From contig CM056998.1 in the NCBI GenBank assembly GCA_029891345.1, forward strand, positions 171,144,332-171,208,331: a stretch of 64,000 bases of DNA. The letters are read 5' to 3'. Positions 1-11,000 of this stretch are shown here, in pieces. The stretch comes from Dryococelus australis (taxonomy: Eukaryota > Arthropoda > Insecta > Phasmatodea > Phasmatidae). Every line of letters begins with the position of its first letter. The first letter of the stretch is position 1. A program made the position numbers and the translations under genes. The notes below the pieces were generated by a model. The model was not told the DNA's origin. It saw nothing but the letters and a program-made list of their open reading frames with translations, and ran no database searches.

Positions 1-1790
1 AATATCTTCACACTACCTTAGACACCAGTCTGTTAAATTTTGGGTTTCAAGCAGGACAGCCATGCACTAAATGGTGACGTCCAATTGAAAAACAGCATCA
101 AAACTGCAGAAAGCTATGAACTACTTGGAAAGATACTTGTATGACTGAAATGTGGAAATATCACTGATTCAACCTACCTGCCACTTTAGCAACCACGGCT
201 ACTGTGGAAGTAATGGACAGAACAATTCTATTCAATAACTCAAATTAAATCCATTCCATGCAATGATTCATTCTAAAGAATTATTAGTGTTGATCATTTA
301 GTTCTCTTCATTAACACACACTGCAGTTATTTGGAGTTATGACTCTCTCATTCTTTTGAGTCATCATTATATGTATCAGCTTTACTTTCTCGGCTCTCAC
401 CGCACCTGTGTAAACTGCGGAGAAAAATAATATACTGGTCTGCATTATGGGTGACTGACTATATAAAAAACAACCATACCAAGTGTCATTTTTACTTTTT
501 TAGACTGTAAGCAAGTATTGCACAAATAAAAAAGTAACAACTTTTGTGCAGTACAATGATTTTTAACAACACAGGATGAATAAAGTGCACGTTTGTTAAA
601 TGGTTCTGGTCAAAAATCAAAGAACACTTCCCTATTGAGAACCTACTGAATTCCAAACACTATTATCTTACATTATAAATTAATAGGGTGGCAGTTACTG
701 TAAAAAAATGTTATTTTAACAAACATTTATTATCTTAGTTGATGTCAATAGACTGAATTCGGTGCACTAACTAGGAACTCTAGAAATTAAAAAATTGTTT
801 AACTTAGTTAATTTTTCTCATACATTATGATACTTGTTGCTGTCTGCATCACTTCCATTCCCCCATCCCACTCAAGCGAGCAAATCAATGTGTCAAGGAC
901 AGAGTGGTAACCTGAGGAGAGTGCTGAGATAAACAAAGCAGTGCCTCTGCTGTGATAAGCCTATTGGGATTCATGTCACCTTTCCTAATTAAGGGGATTG
1001 AATGTCAGCAGTTATAATAGTAGAGATGGGTAGTTTAATGATGCAAATAATAGTTGTGTGAATATTTATAGCAATATAAGTAAATTAAAAATAAAATTTA
1101 GTTATTTTATTTTTATTGAGAACTTCATCCCTCACACATACTCCGATATGCCCCTGACATTGTGTAACAATGTCCTAAGTCAAAGAAAGCAATACTAAAG
1201 CCTCTCCATTTCCTACACAACAATATGCTCTGTTAATTAAAACAACTAGTGTGTCATGTTCTATTATACTACTGAAATATAATTTTTTCAGCTAAAGGTA
1301 AAGTAGCTGTAAAAAGTAATGTATAAGAATAACATTTAGGTTACCCTATATCCCAAGATTATATGTGAAAATAATATTAAATTGACATGTGACTTCCTGT
1401 GACTACTGGAGGCATGTCACAAAGCCTAGAGTTTTTGGTGGGTGCTAGGAATGACGTATCCGGGGTGAAACTTGGATTCTAGTCCTTGCATGGTACTGGT
1501 GCAGTACCCATGTATAGTACCAGCCTGGTTACTTTCCTACAGAAAATGAAAGCAGGTACTTTGAGTTGAGCTACTTGAAGCTTTGGAGGGACTGGTATAC
1601 CTGGGTGATGCTTGACCGTTTAAGCTTGCTGTATTTCAAACCGAGTGTCACTGTAGTGTGCTCCGGTTTCCGGCAGGCTGATTTGCAAGTGCACATGAGT
1701 GCTTGGTGTTGCCGCAAGTGGTGACTGAGGGAATGGGGTTCTGCAAAACCACAAATTGGCAAGTCCCATGGGCCATTTCTAGGCCACTCA
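1..1790. other. AT-rich non-coding stretch
   Basis: No coding frame, RNA gene or structured repeat could be supported here. The base composition is AT-rich, with scattered short homopolymers and stop codons in every frame. The sequence near 1020-1035 looks a little like the terminus of a Buster-type hAT element, but I found no matching opposite end. It is best read as intergenic or intronic DNA. Confidence 0.6.
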
Positions 1791-2900
1791 GATAGGCTTT
1801 GAGTGCGGGATATGAGTCTCCGTTGAGCTTGGTAGGTGGAGTGAAGAGTTAGTAGTAGTTAGTAGGTAGTTGGGAGTGGTTGGTCTCTGGCAGAAGACTG
1901 TTGCTTGCTCCCAGGGAATGAGGTGCTCGAGTCCAGTGGGGATCGGGCTAGGCTCCAGGTGGTATTAAGAGAGACTTTTACCCTCTTACAGATACTTCTG
2001 CGACAGGAATATGGCATGAGGTCTGACATAAAGAACGCTACTATCGAACCTCACGGAAGTGTAGCAGGTGACACTGTGGTCCTACTCAGGTGTCAAACCA
2101 CGTACCGCCTCCGCCAACTCAGTGCGGTATCCCTATCCCCATATCTGGCACCAGAAGCACGGTCAATACGGAGATTCAAGTCTCACTGGCTGACGGTCTC
2201 GATATATGGGTGAGCCTCTCTTAAGGACCAGACTTCCCAACTCAGGGAATGCCCTCTCCGGCACCAAAAGCGTTGTGGAGAGAGCCAGCACCAAGCCAAC
2301 ATGCTGACTCCAAGAGCAAGAGAGTACCTAGTGTTGGGACTCTACATTCCGTACACCATGGTGCACAGAAAGGATGGCCGTCCAAGATGCTTGTGTGTAT
2401 TCTACTAACATGTGTGGTGGTTATAGGAAATTTTCCCCGTCAGCTGCTGTCCTCTGACGGGGCTGATGTTTAAAGGGAAGGTACTACGGCTAATTGGATA
2501 AAACTTGTTTATCTCAATGAAAGAAATGAACAATGGTGGTGTAGTAATACCTCCTACCAGCTGGAGCTTACGGAAGCTGACCTACGTGACTGGCATTAAA
2601 CGGGACATGCCCGCTATTTATACTCTGGCTGGCGCACCCTTGCTTGGATTGGAGAGGGGGTGGATATGGAATAGATCCTCTTGACGTGCGTCGTCAATGG
2701 CCGGCGCTGGATTCAGGAGCATGTCTCAGCGATCGTACTAGTAGTGCTATCTGGCCGTGAGCTATAGTACTTGGAAGATCTCTAAGATTGGCCGGTGAAC
2801 AGTACAATCTGGTGTGGAGCGTCGGTACTTTGCCTTGGGCAGACAGTATATGACGTCTCGTGGCATGTAGAATCAATCAGACTCCGAGGAATTGAGTGGT
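1791..2900. other. GC-richer unclassified block
   Basis: This block is clearly richer in GC than its surroundings and holds two short open stretches on the plus strand (1905-2213 and 2249-2473) and one on the minus strand (2694-2876). None shows a domain I recognise. A TATA-like stretch lies near 2613-2625. The contrast with its flanks suggests an old insertion, perhaps an LTR or a retroelement leader, but no paired terminus was found. I would not call any of the open stretches a gene. Confidence 0.3.
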
Positions 2901-3544
2901 TGAGTCATGCATACTGATGAGTTGAAGCCAAATAATTATTGTTGAAAGGACGCCATGCATCAAAATATATAATTTAACCTTTGTTTTGGTATCACCCATG
3001 TTTTAAGTTGTATTTAAATTTATCTTACATTTCTGAGGATATAACATGTCATAATGAACAGAAATTACTTAAAGCTGCAGTTTTAAAATTTTTTATGTGA
3101 TCAATTAAAATACTGTACTTAAAATACTGTACCAGATGTCATTGCAGCACTTATTTAAGCCAATATGGATGGAATTACTTGAACAATTCTCGAAATATGT
3201 ATAAGAGCCTAAATTTTTACAAAAAAAAAAAAAAAAAGCACATGATAGAGGTTATTAACATGTGAATAAAACTCCTCCTCATTTACTGCATGTGTACCAG
3301 GTTTGATACCAATCAGTGTGTAAAAAAGTAATCCACAAAAGACATTATTTGGAAAATAAGTATCTAGTTCATTAGTATCCAATAAAACTCTAAATGTTTT
3401 TTTACAGTAATAGTTGTAGGTATATCAAATTCATTTAGAATCAGCTGAATAGTCATTATAATGAAACCCTGTGAAAAGTAGGCTGAACTGCAATGCATGA
3501 AGCTCTAGATAGAGTCATCTCTCTGGTAAAGTGGGTATTAATTT
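2901..3544. other. AT-rich non-coding stretch with poly-A run
   Basis: There is no supported gene. An uninterrupted A run of about 18 bases sits near 3220-3237. It could be the tail of a retroposed sequence, but no recognisable body precedes it. Confidence 0.5.
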
Positions 3545-3790
3545 AAGTTAAGTCCAGGAATTATAGGCCCGAAATGGCCCTTTCCAGAAAAAATAATATA
3601 AAGCTGCAAATTTGGTCATCAATTTGACTCACCTTCCAGAACAACATACTGAATTTCCCCTATTCTCCTGTGCTGGCTGGCATCTGTTTATTGTGCAAGA
3701 ATGTATAGTCGCCAAAATCGACCGAGACCATTCAGATACCATCACAGTCAATTAATATTCTTCTACATGGTTTTAAAACCACTGATGATT
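3545..3790 (+). repeat. Dispersed repeat, copy 1 (inverted partner at 6300-6560)
   Basis: About 245 bases here match the reverse complement of 6300-6560 along most of their length. The best block is around 3595-3705, including AACAACATACTGAATTTC and TGCAAGAATGT. A second block, around 3745-3785, includes ATGGTTTTAAA. There are many point differences and small indels, so the copies are old. No open frame is shared between the copies, which favours a transposon-derived repeat over a duplicated exon. The family is not recognised. Confidence 0.7.
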
Positions 3791-3799
3791 TCCTCACAG

Positions 3800-3960
3800 T
3801 GGGGCTGAAGAGAGATGTTCCGGGGAGAATAATGGACAAATATACCAATAAAGAAGGATCTAAGGTGTACTCTGGAAACTCAAGTGGCTCTTACAAGAGG
3901 ACATGGGATCAGAGAGAGTACACTTATATATTTTGTAGCAGCATTAACAGGATCGTCTGA
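3800..3960 (+). CDS. Candidate terminal exon, unknown protein
   Basis: A good splice acceptor (TTTCCTCACAG) at 3789-3799 is followed by 53 open codons ending in TGA at 3958-3960. An AATAAA signal lies about 90 bases further on, at 4052. The encoded C-terminal stretch is polar and protein-like, with segments such as RIMDKYTNKEG and YKRTWDQREY. I do not recognise the family, and no upstream exon was found within the window. It could also be a chance open stretch beside the repeat that ends at 3790. Acceptor, frame, stop and polyadenylation signal are seen directly; that it is a gene end is inference. Confidence 0.3.
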
Positions 3961-4060
3961 GCAGCATACTGAGTAAAGGAATTCCCTCGTGCCAAACAAG
4001 AGATGCTCACTATGTAATTGTCTTACTGCACTGAGAAAATAGAATTTGTTGAATAAAAAA

Positions 4061-5480
4061 ATTGTTTGAAGGAATTAAATTTATTGTTTATATAAAGGCA
4101 ATTAAATGCTTTGTTCACGAAAAAAACTATTTTATTGTTGGTCTACTTATATGGTTGCCCCAACATGTAAGAATTGGTTGGTGAAACTTCAGATTTGTAT
4201 TGCTGTATAAATCTCACAGACACGGTTATAAAAAAAATTGAGGTCTGAAACCAGAATACCTATGCCAGAATACTACGCCTTAGTAACCAGGACCAGTGAC
4301 TGTTAGCAATGCAGATCTATGTATAGTATTTCTTTTCATAATGTATATTTAATGCATATCATTTATGCCAAATATGTATATCCAAGTTTTATTTATTTTT
4401 TACTTTATTTTTGTTGAAATTGTTTTATTGGGACTATCTGTGCCATAATAAGGAAATAATTAATTTGCTGGTAATTATGTAATTCTATGGATTTGTTTAG
4501 TTATAATTTGTATCTTTTAGGATTATTAACTATACACTACTATTGCTCTACAAGTAAACCTAGTGGTTTGACATTTTATAAAAGCTAAAAGCATTGTACT
4601 GATGATTAAAAACTGAATATGAGCTACACTAATTACAGACATTCGTTTCATTTCACAGCAAAAGCTACAGTTTGGGTTTGATATTTCTGAAACTAAGTCT
4701 GGTAGCAATACCAATATATCCTGGATTTGTTGTACAAGAAAATTTGGATGTGTTTTCAGTTTATGTAACAGAAATGAAAACTTTTCAGACTGACATAAAC
4801 TCATGGTTTCAGGCACTTGTTTAGTTATCACAACCAATTAACTGTACGGTTTGTATTTGGCTATAGCAATATGAAACATTACAACCTAGACTAGAAGCAA
4901 GCAGCACAGTTTACAAATAATTTACACACACAGACAAAATTTGGGTACTGAACCTCGCCAGTGTACAGCGCCAGCCAAAAATTACTATAATTGGTGGATG
5001 CCGGGTCTGAATGGATAAAAGTCACAGAGAGATGCAAAAACATAGTACACATATTTATTTCATCACTCATCAAATGCAAATGGATAACATTGTTGTTATA
5101 ATCAGTAATTAATTAAAATACTTAAAATCAGGAAAACATCTGTGTTAACTACAATTTATGTGCAAGAATTAATGAGGAATAAGTGCATGTATAGTATCAC
5201 CGTAAAATGATAATTATCACAAACTGTGACATACCCAAACTTTGTAAGCTATAAATTGTGAATTTGATTGGGTGAGGCAAGTGTACCTAATTTGGAATCA
5301 AAAGTAACTTGTGTATTTCCATAATGAAATATACTTAAGTACTACATCTTCTTTCTGATTCTTGATTTTAATAATAATATTTACTACAGAGAAAATATCT
5401 GTTAATAATTACCAGTATTACTTTAACTATATACAGATACAGTACTAGAGAAGTGTAATGATGATAACAGAAAGCAGAAA
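4061..5480. other. AT-rich non-coding stretch with one minus-strand open frame
   Basis: This is mostly AT-rich sequence without features. The minus strand is open from 4837 to 4526 (about 103 codons), with some protein-like texture (for example HPNFLVQQIQDILVLLPDL). No motif, splice pair or homologue is recognised. I leave it as an unproven open frame rather than a gene. Confidence 0.4.
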
Positions 5481-6130
5481 GATCGTAGCTATCACTTTCG
5501 TATACAATTGAAATATTTTCGAAGTTCTACACACCATAACAAGGATATCACGAGAGGTAATGGTTTGATGCGCTATGGATTCCTGCACAGTTGGCATGCG
5601 CTCTCTACTTGCGACTTTGCCCCATCGTCGAGCACCAGTACTCCTTTGGGCAAGCTGAATCGCATTAATATATTAAATAACACGCCTACAGGTTACACAA
5701 TCATCACGTCATTACAGACAAGTGGTTTAGAAAAATTGTACTGCCTACTAAAAGTCATCACGTGGTCGCCCTAACCCCAACGTGGGAATTTTAATTTCCA
5801 ACAAGCCACTGAAACCCTTAGCAGAGATAAGCAAGTTCAAAGGTTTACTGTAGGATCGCAGCACCCAACCTACAAGATTGCTGCAGCCTCCAGAGCCTCC
5901 TGCCGAGGTGATAAGATATGTCAATGCCTCTACCCCAGGAGATAAGAAAGGGTAGCGCTGCACCGAAGCCTGAATAAACAACCCCTGCGACCAAAGGCTA
6001 ACCATCCCCGCACTCCTCTGGAAACCTACAAGCCAAAAATTTTAGTATAAGTAGGTGCCATCCCAGGTACGAGAGCAGTCGTCGCTCTCCTCCAGTCTGC
6101 ATGTGGCCGAGGAAACAAGAAATAATAACA
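5481..6130. other. GC-richer block, possible LTR relic
   Basis: The composition rises sharply against the flanks. A TATA-like motif (AGTATAAGTAGG, near 6043) is followed by a pyrimidine-rich, promoter-like segment, a layout common in insect LTR U3-R junctions. No second copy of this block was found in the window and no internal region is attached. A solo LTR is a reasonable guess but unproven. Confidence 0.25.
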
Positions 6131-6299
6131 AATAATGTTTTTAAGGGTTAGTTTCAGTTATCTGAAATGGTTTTTATCTTTGAGGTAGTTTATTTGTAAC
6201 TTTACTAGTTTTTAAGGAGTTGTAAATGGAAAATAGCTACAGACACACATCCAAAGGAAATTTTTCTCAGTCAATTAACATGTACATTTATTCACTATA

Positions 6300-6560
6300 G
6301 TCTAGCAGTGAATTTAAAACCATTTAGAAGAGAAATAATTCACTGAGATAATACCTGAAGAGTGACTTCTGCCCGTGTAGATTTTAGCAACTTATGACAT
6401 TCTTGCATGAAAAGACAAAGGTGGCAACACAGGAAAATAGGTGAAATTCAGTATGTTGTTCTGGAAGATGAGTAGAACTGATGACCAAATTTGCAACTTT
6501 ATAATATTTCCTTCTGCGTCAAACAGTAAAATTCCACAACTAAGTTATAAGCAGTCTCCC
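6300..6560 (-). repeat. Dispersed repeat, copy 2 (inverted partner at 3545-3790)
   Basis: Read on the minus strand, this segment matches 3545-3790 in the same order: the AACAACATACTGAATTTC block near 6440-6465, then TGCAAGAATGT near 6402, then ATGGTTTTAAA near 6315-6328. The plus-strand copy continues into a possible exon and this one does not. The two copies diverge close to 6305 and 3790, which brackets one end of the repeat. Confidence 0.7.
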
Positions 6561-6853
6561 AGATAACAAACCATTACAAGTCTAAAACAAGGACATTAAA
6601 GGTACGGGATAGCAAACTATTTTGTTAAACTTGTCAGCATTACATTTGATGTCATTCCAAACAAATAAAGCAATCCATAGCTTTAATGTATTGCAAATTG
6701 TGTTTCCAAGGCACACAAAAATACAAACTAACTTATTTGCAGAAATAAGACTATATAGGAATACACATGAAATAAGCTACTTCCAAAACTATGCAGGGAC
6801 ACACGAACAATTTTTAAAATTTATTTTCTTATAATTACTGAATACATATAATA

Positions 6854-7344
6854 CAAAGGTTGGGGCATAAGTCATGGCAACTATGTTGTAGAGTATGCAT
6901 ACCAGCGCATGTGGATAATGTGAAATAGACACATGAAAGGACAAGGTAAGCACTACGTGTATGGATAATAAAGAACACACCAATAAGTGAACACATCCTT
7001 GCTGAAACGCTCCTACCCACCTCGCATCTGTCCGGTATGGCAGGGAATTATTCCCAATAGCTTCTACCAATTCCCTGTGACATTCTCTAGCAGCTCTCCC
7101 AAGGAGAATGGCTATTTTGATGTATGAGCACTGCTCAAAACGGGTTACATCCATCTGGCACGGCGGTCAGCGGACAAATGATTTCACATTGCTCTCTGCG
7201 CTCGTACAGGCCAACCTTGCGCCATTTGAGATTGTCAACGCACACTAGGACAGCCTGTCTTCCTAGCGACACATACCATTACGTGCACCGATAATAGTTT
7301 GTCACAAAATTTAATAGTTGCCATGACTTATGCCCCAACCTCCG
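6854..7344 (-). mobile_element. Internally deleted mariner element with intact ends
   Basis: The two ends are terminal inverted repeats of about 30 bases sharing AGGTTGGGGCATAAGTCATG. Each is flanked by a TA dinucleotide (6852-6853 and 7345-7346), the target duplication typical of Tc1/mariner elements. At 491 bp it is far shorter than an autonomous mariner of about 1.3 kb. The 5' part of a transposase gene remains on the minus strand; most of the rest, including the catalytic domain, is gone. It could only have moved with a transposase supplied by another copy. The near-identical ends suggest it is younger than most elements nearby. Confidence 0.88.
7001..7154 (-). pseudogene. Mariner transposase N-terminus (HTH region only)
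   Basis: An ATG at 7154 opens a frame of about 50 codons that matches the amino-terminal helix-turn-helix region of a widespread insect mariner transposase group. Key pieces are EQCSYIKIAILLGR, ARECHRELVEAIGN and LPYRT-ARWV. After AFQQG, near 7000, the similarity ends abruptly at the internal deletion. The frame runs on by chance to 6789, but that part is not transposase. The catalytic domain is absent, so no active enzyme is encoded. Confidence 0.85.
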
Positions 7345-7701
7345 TAGTATCTCTGCACATGTTCTAATTTATGGCTATCTCTCAATTTTCTTAAAATAGG
7401 TATTGCTAAGCAAACTGTAAATTTTGTTTCATTTTTTTAATAAATTAAATGATTTATTGTATTCCCTTGTTGCAAAAAAAATTTAATACCTATAATTCTG
7501 ACATATAATGAAATATTTACATGTAATTTGTGTAGACTGAAAATTACGTAATGTAATATTACCACACAAACTTTACAAAATGTTAGTAATACTAGGTAAA
7601 TGGTAATTCACTTTGATTTCCAAAATAAGAACAGCGTACAATGTTGAGTTAACAATGAAAGTTCTCTGCTCTCACAACTGTACCACAACAGAACAACTTA
7701 C

Positions 7702-7859
7702 CCAGCAACTTCAACTTCTCAACAGATACTGTGTCCTGTGTCGTGTGCATGTAGCGCGGCATGGTCGAGCCTTCTGCAGCATCCTTCTGTCTCGCCACAT
7801 CCTTATTCTGAGCGTCACACCTCTCAGTTTTATGACTCTTCCAACAACTGACGGAGCAG
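7702..7859 (-). CDS. ZNHIT3: Internal exon of a ZNHIT3-like HIT zinc-finger protein
   Basis: On the minus strand a 158-base exon is bounded by an AG acceptor (TTTACAAG, ending at 7860) and a strong GTAAGT donor (from 7701). In phase 2 it encodes 52 residues. These begin with the second half of a HIT-type zinc finger (CSVSCWKSHKTERC, with the Cys, His and Cys zinc ligands spaced as in the family). They end with DTVSVEKLKLLG, matching the conserved segment after the finger in ZNHIT3 (TRIP3), a nuclear protein tied to snoRNP assembly. Length and order fit the family. The upstream exon with the first two Cys pairs and the downstream C-terminal exon were not found. The exon is intact and canonically spliced, which argues against a processed pseudogene. 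The identification rests on recalled family motifs. Confidence 0.65.
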
Positions 7860-7864
7860 CTTGT

Positions 7865-9231
7865 AAATAATTATACAGCACAATTTAGGAACTTTGTTTA
7901 ATTATTCCAATGTGTGTTAATGTATGAAGATAAAATATACAAAAATATGTACGTAAACAAAACAAACCACACTAGACAAATACAAGGCAATGCAGTATAA
8001 AACAAAATTATATACAGTCCTTCAAATCACACTTTCAATACAACACAAACATAAAATGTCAATATTCACTCAGAGAAAATAAGTAATACTCTTCAAACAG
8101 CATATACAATTCATAATGCAAAGATAAGAAACCAATGTTCTTCAATAGAGATTCTAGTGAATGGTGTAAAAGCATGCACAGATGTCTCAGGAAAATGAAG
8201 TATTGCAAAAACAGTTCCTGGTACATGAGGATTTCACAATATCCCTCCTCTGTAAGAAGATGAAACAAAGAGAATCAGTTCAGTTCAGATGAAAAATACA
8301 GCACAACTTACCATTTCATTGTTGAAATTTAATCTCCTGCTGTTAAGGTGTCACACATTTCTACTAATTCATACGTAACATGCCTGTTAGTTAACCTCAT
8401 ATTTTATGGCGTAATATTATCAAAAGACGAGGACGAAGGTGATATAAAAGTTAAGTTCATGTACCCTTATTTCCCAGCGCAATCATTTTACTGAAATGAA
8501 GTTTAGAAGGGAAGGAGTTGGCATGACGTCACAAACATGAAGCTGTATTTTCACCCATCGCTATAGTGTGATGCCTAAAACACTGTTAATGTTGAGGCAA
8601 GTTGTTGTATTTAATGCATGTAAAATACAGAAGTTTTTACACAAATAACAAGTATTAAAACTAAACTTTCAGGCTAAATATCAACATGCTCTGAAATGAT
8701 AGTATCAATTTAATTGTGACAGGTTAGGTTTCCAATGTTGTGGGTGTCAACAATGTGGCAGACAGGCTTCATCATTTTATCATGCACATCCACAGACAAG
8801 GCTACCCCTTGTTTACTGGCCACCACAAATAAAAAGAAGATATCTGTTATTTTCTGTGTGTAACGTCATTTCCTGTGTCAGCTTTCCCACAACTAAGAGT
8901 TCAGGAAAGATGTACTACTTAACAGAAAAGGAGACAGTTTATACTGAGCCAGTACAATTTGTGGTGTGACTTAATATGAAGCACCTCACAAAAAATTAAT
9001 AAGGATAAGTCTCATAGTAAAGATAATTATGAAGGGCTTTACTTTAATAATGGATAGTTATATACACTAAACTACATTGCACTCATTCAGTCATGTTTGA
9101 ATACAGATGCTTTTCAACATTACTTTCCATAAAATATTTTAGTACAATAGTGTAGTGACCGTATAGTGTGTGATAAGCATTTCAACATAGATAATAAAAT
9201 AAAATTTATTATAATACATAGTAGGGATGGG
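7865..9231. other. Non-coding, possibly intron or upstream region of the ZNHIT3-like gene
   Basis: On the minus strand this lies directly upstream of the ZNHIT3-like exon, so part of it should be intron. A donor-like GTAAGT occurs on the minus strand at about 8310, after AACAATGAAATG, but no frame through it joins the exon sensibly. A minus-strand open stretch (8268-8059) has no recognised domain. The remainder is AT-rich and plain. Confidence 0.45.
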
Positions 9232-9612
9232 TTGAATCTGAATCCATTGTAACAGCGTGGTTGAACTGAAATATTAAACTGAAGGTTGGTGACAGTGGAA
9301 AGCACACCATGTTTGCAGGTGTCATTGCTGTCTTATTGTTTACAAGTGCCATTGTTTTGTTCCAATAATATTGCTGTGAACATAAATTTGTTTCCCATAT
9401 CGCAAATACGACGTTTGTAAAGTATTCAAAGGAAATTAATTTTTCACTAATATTTATTGATTTTATCCACTGCGGCGAAGTGAGAGTGTAATCTAAATAT
9501 TTTGGTAAGGGAAAGCTTACCTCAAATCTTTACTCGAATCTCTTCAAATCCTCCTCGAATCTCATGGATTTGAGGGATTCGACGAATCTTAGATTTGACC
9601 AACATATCCCTA
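9232..9612. mobile_element. Non-autonomous hAT-like MITE
   Basis: The left end TAGGGATGGGTTGAATCTGA and the right end (reverse complement TAGGGATATGTTGGTCAAAT) form an imperfect terminal inverted repeat. The subterminal regions are rich in repeated AATCT/AGATT words. The TAGGGATGGG start is common among hAT-superfamily MITEs. The element is 381 bp and has no transposase. The flanking 8-bp target duplication expected of hAT elements is not clear. It abuts a pogo/Tigger terminus at 9616. Confidence 0.6.
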
Positions 9613-9615
9613 ATA

Positions 9616-10890
9616 CAGTAGACTCTCGATTATCAGCGAGCGGATTATCCGCTTTGCGGCTTAACCGCGGCATATTCAGAAAGACAAAAATACATTTTGG
9701 AAATTAACTCAAACACTGCCAGAATGAAGTAATTTAACAAAATGCCCATCTTAACTAATGAAATTTGTAACAGGTACTCTTTGAAAATATCTGTGGAATG
9801 AAATATGTTTGTTTATCGATGCAAATGCACGTCAAAATATGTTCCCGATGGTGCAATGAGCTTAGTTACATCGCAAGACAGCGAGCTGACAACACTGCAC
9901 AACTCGCTAGCCTAGCTGCAGCCTGCCAGGTATAGCTGGAATCCGGCGCGACCGCAGCATTCCTCCAGCGCATCGCATTCCCATGGTCAGTGTCAGTTTT
10001 ATCTTGTCAGTCAGTAGTTACGTTCAGTTTTGTTTTTACTCATTATCAGCTGAAAAATATCTGCAAAACGTAAACGTTTGGTTTTAAATTTACAGCAGAA
10101 GCTGGAAATTATTAATAAACTTGAAGGAGGAAGTGTAATAAAACAGCTTTTATTTATGTATGGAGTGGGAGAAACAACAATTCGGGTTATACGAAACAAT
10201 AAATCCAAACTTACTGAGTTTGCAAGCAGCGCGGACTCGACAATTGGATTGGCGAATAGGAAAACGATGAAACTATCGAAGTACGCGAAACTAGATTAAG
10301 CTATGCTGGAGTGGTTTAACCAGAAACGTGCCGTGGGAACGCCAGTGTCGGGCTCAGTGTGTGTGAAACAAGTACAATATTTTTTGAAGAACTGGGAATG
10401 GAAGGCGAAACTTGTTTCCTACATTAAACACTGTTTTCCACACACTGAAACAGCCGGCTGTATGCGGCACGCACTGGACAGTGTGGGAGGTGTGTGTGTG
10501 TGTGACATGGGCGACATGCAGTTCGCTTTGCACGTCTTTGTTTCCCCTCTCCAGGGGGGAGGGGGAGGTGGCCTGTTGCCTAGCAACTGAGTAACATCAG
10601 GATGTATCCCTCTTACGCAGCTTCAGATTCCAGTATCACTCGGCAATAGACACCACATGCATCCCACTGTGTTGTTTGTATTGACTGTAGCTGCACATGT
10701 CTTGTAATGTTCGCGAGAGAACTACAGTGATTACCCCCCATATTTTAGACAATTTATATTACGGTTTTGTAAGTTAGAAATTAGGGGTGCATAAATTACG
10801 TATTTTTTAAATCTTGGTTTGTTAATAAATAATCGGTTACAGAAATTAAGCGAGGCCGTAAAATATGCGGGTAAATACAGTACAGTAAAA
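9616..10890 (+). mobile_element. Pogo/Tigger-type transposon, truncated
   Basis: The left terminus CAGTAGACTCTCGATTATCA is the pattern of Tigger/jerky-type elements. A transposase fragment follows at 10060-10430 in the expected orientation. No matching right terminus was found; the sequence after 10430 (a G-rich patch at 10550-10575, then an AT-rich tail to 10890) does not continue the transposase. The element is therefore decayed and probably rearranged. Its right boundary is approximate. Confidence 0.6.
10060..10430 (+). pseudogene. CENP-B/pogo-type transposase N-terminus, broken
   Basis: This encodes the amino-terminal DNA-binding region of a Tigger/jerky transposase. A pipsqueak-type HTH appears as LNLQQKLEIINKLEGG and YGVGETTIRVIRNNK, then EFASSADSTIGL and RKTMK. 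The start of the CENP-B-type second HTH follows (LEWFNQKRAVGTPVSG). An in-frame TAA at about 10297 interrupts the protein, and a frameshift near 10355 moves the next piece (FFEELGME) to another frame before a further stop. The DDE catalytic domain is missing. In the family these proteins bind the element's own ends; this copy cannot. Confidence 0.8.
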
Positions 10891-11000
10891 ACCCAATATA
10901 ACGTGGCTGTTGGGGGACACAACTCAGGCCCGCGTTATAGCTTTCCTCACTATTCTGGGAGTGACCAAGTACAGTAACAAAAAAAGCCAGTGTTCTAATG
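10891..11000 (+). mobile_element. Fragment of a second Tigger-like terminus
   Basis: CAGTAAAAACCCAATATAAC begins a segment that continues with GGCTGTTGGGGGACACAACT and then CCCGCGTTATAGC, a subterminal palindrome-rich layout typical of Tigger/jerky ends. No transposase or opposite end is attached. It differs from the 9616 terminus, so it is probably a different subfamily. Confidence 0.4.

Noticed and set aside
1905-2213. 102-codon plus-strand frame
   Set aside because: No motif, splice sites or conserved neighbour. The GC-rich block makes a chance frame likely.
4526-4837. 103-codon minus-strand frame with some protein-like texture
   Set aside because: No recognised domain and no convincing splice sites, so it is recorded only as an open frame.
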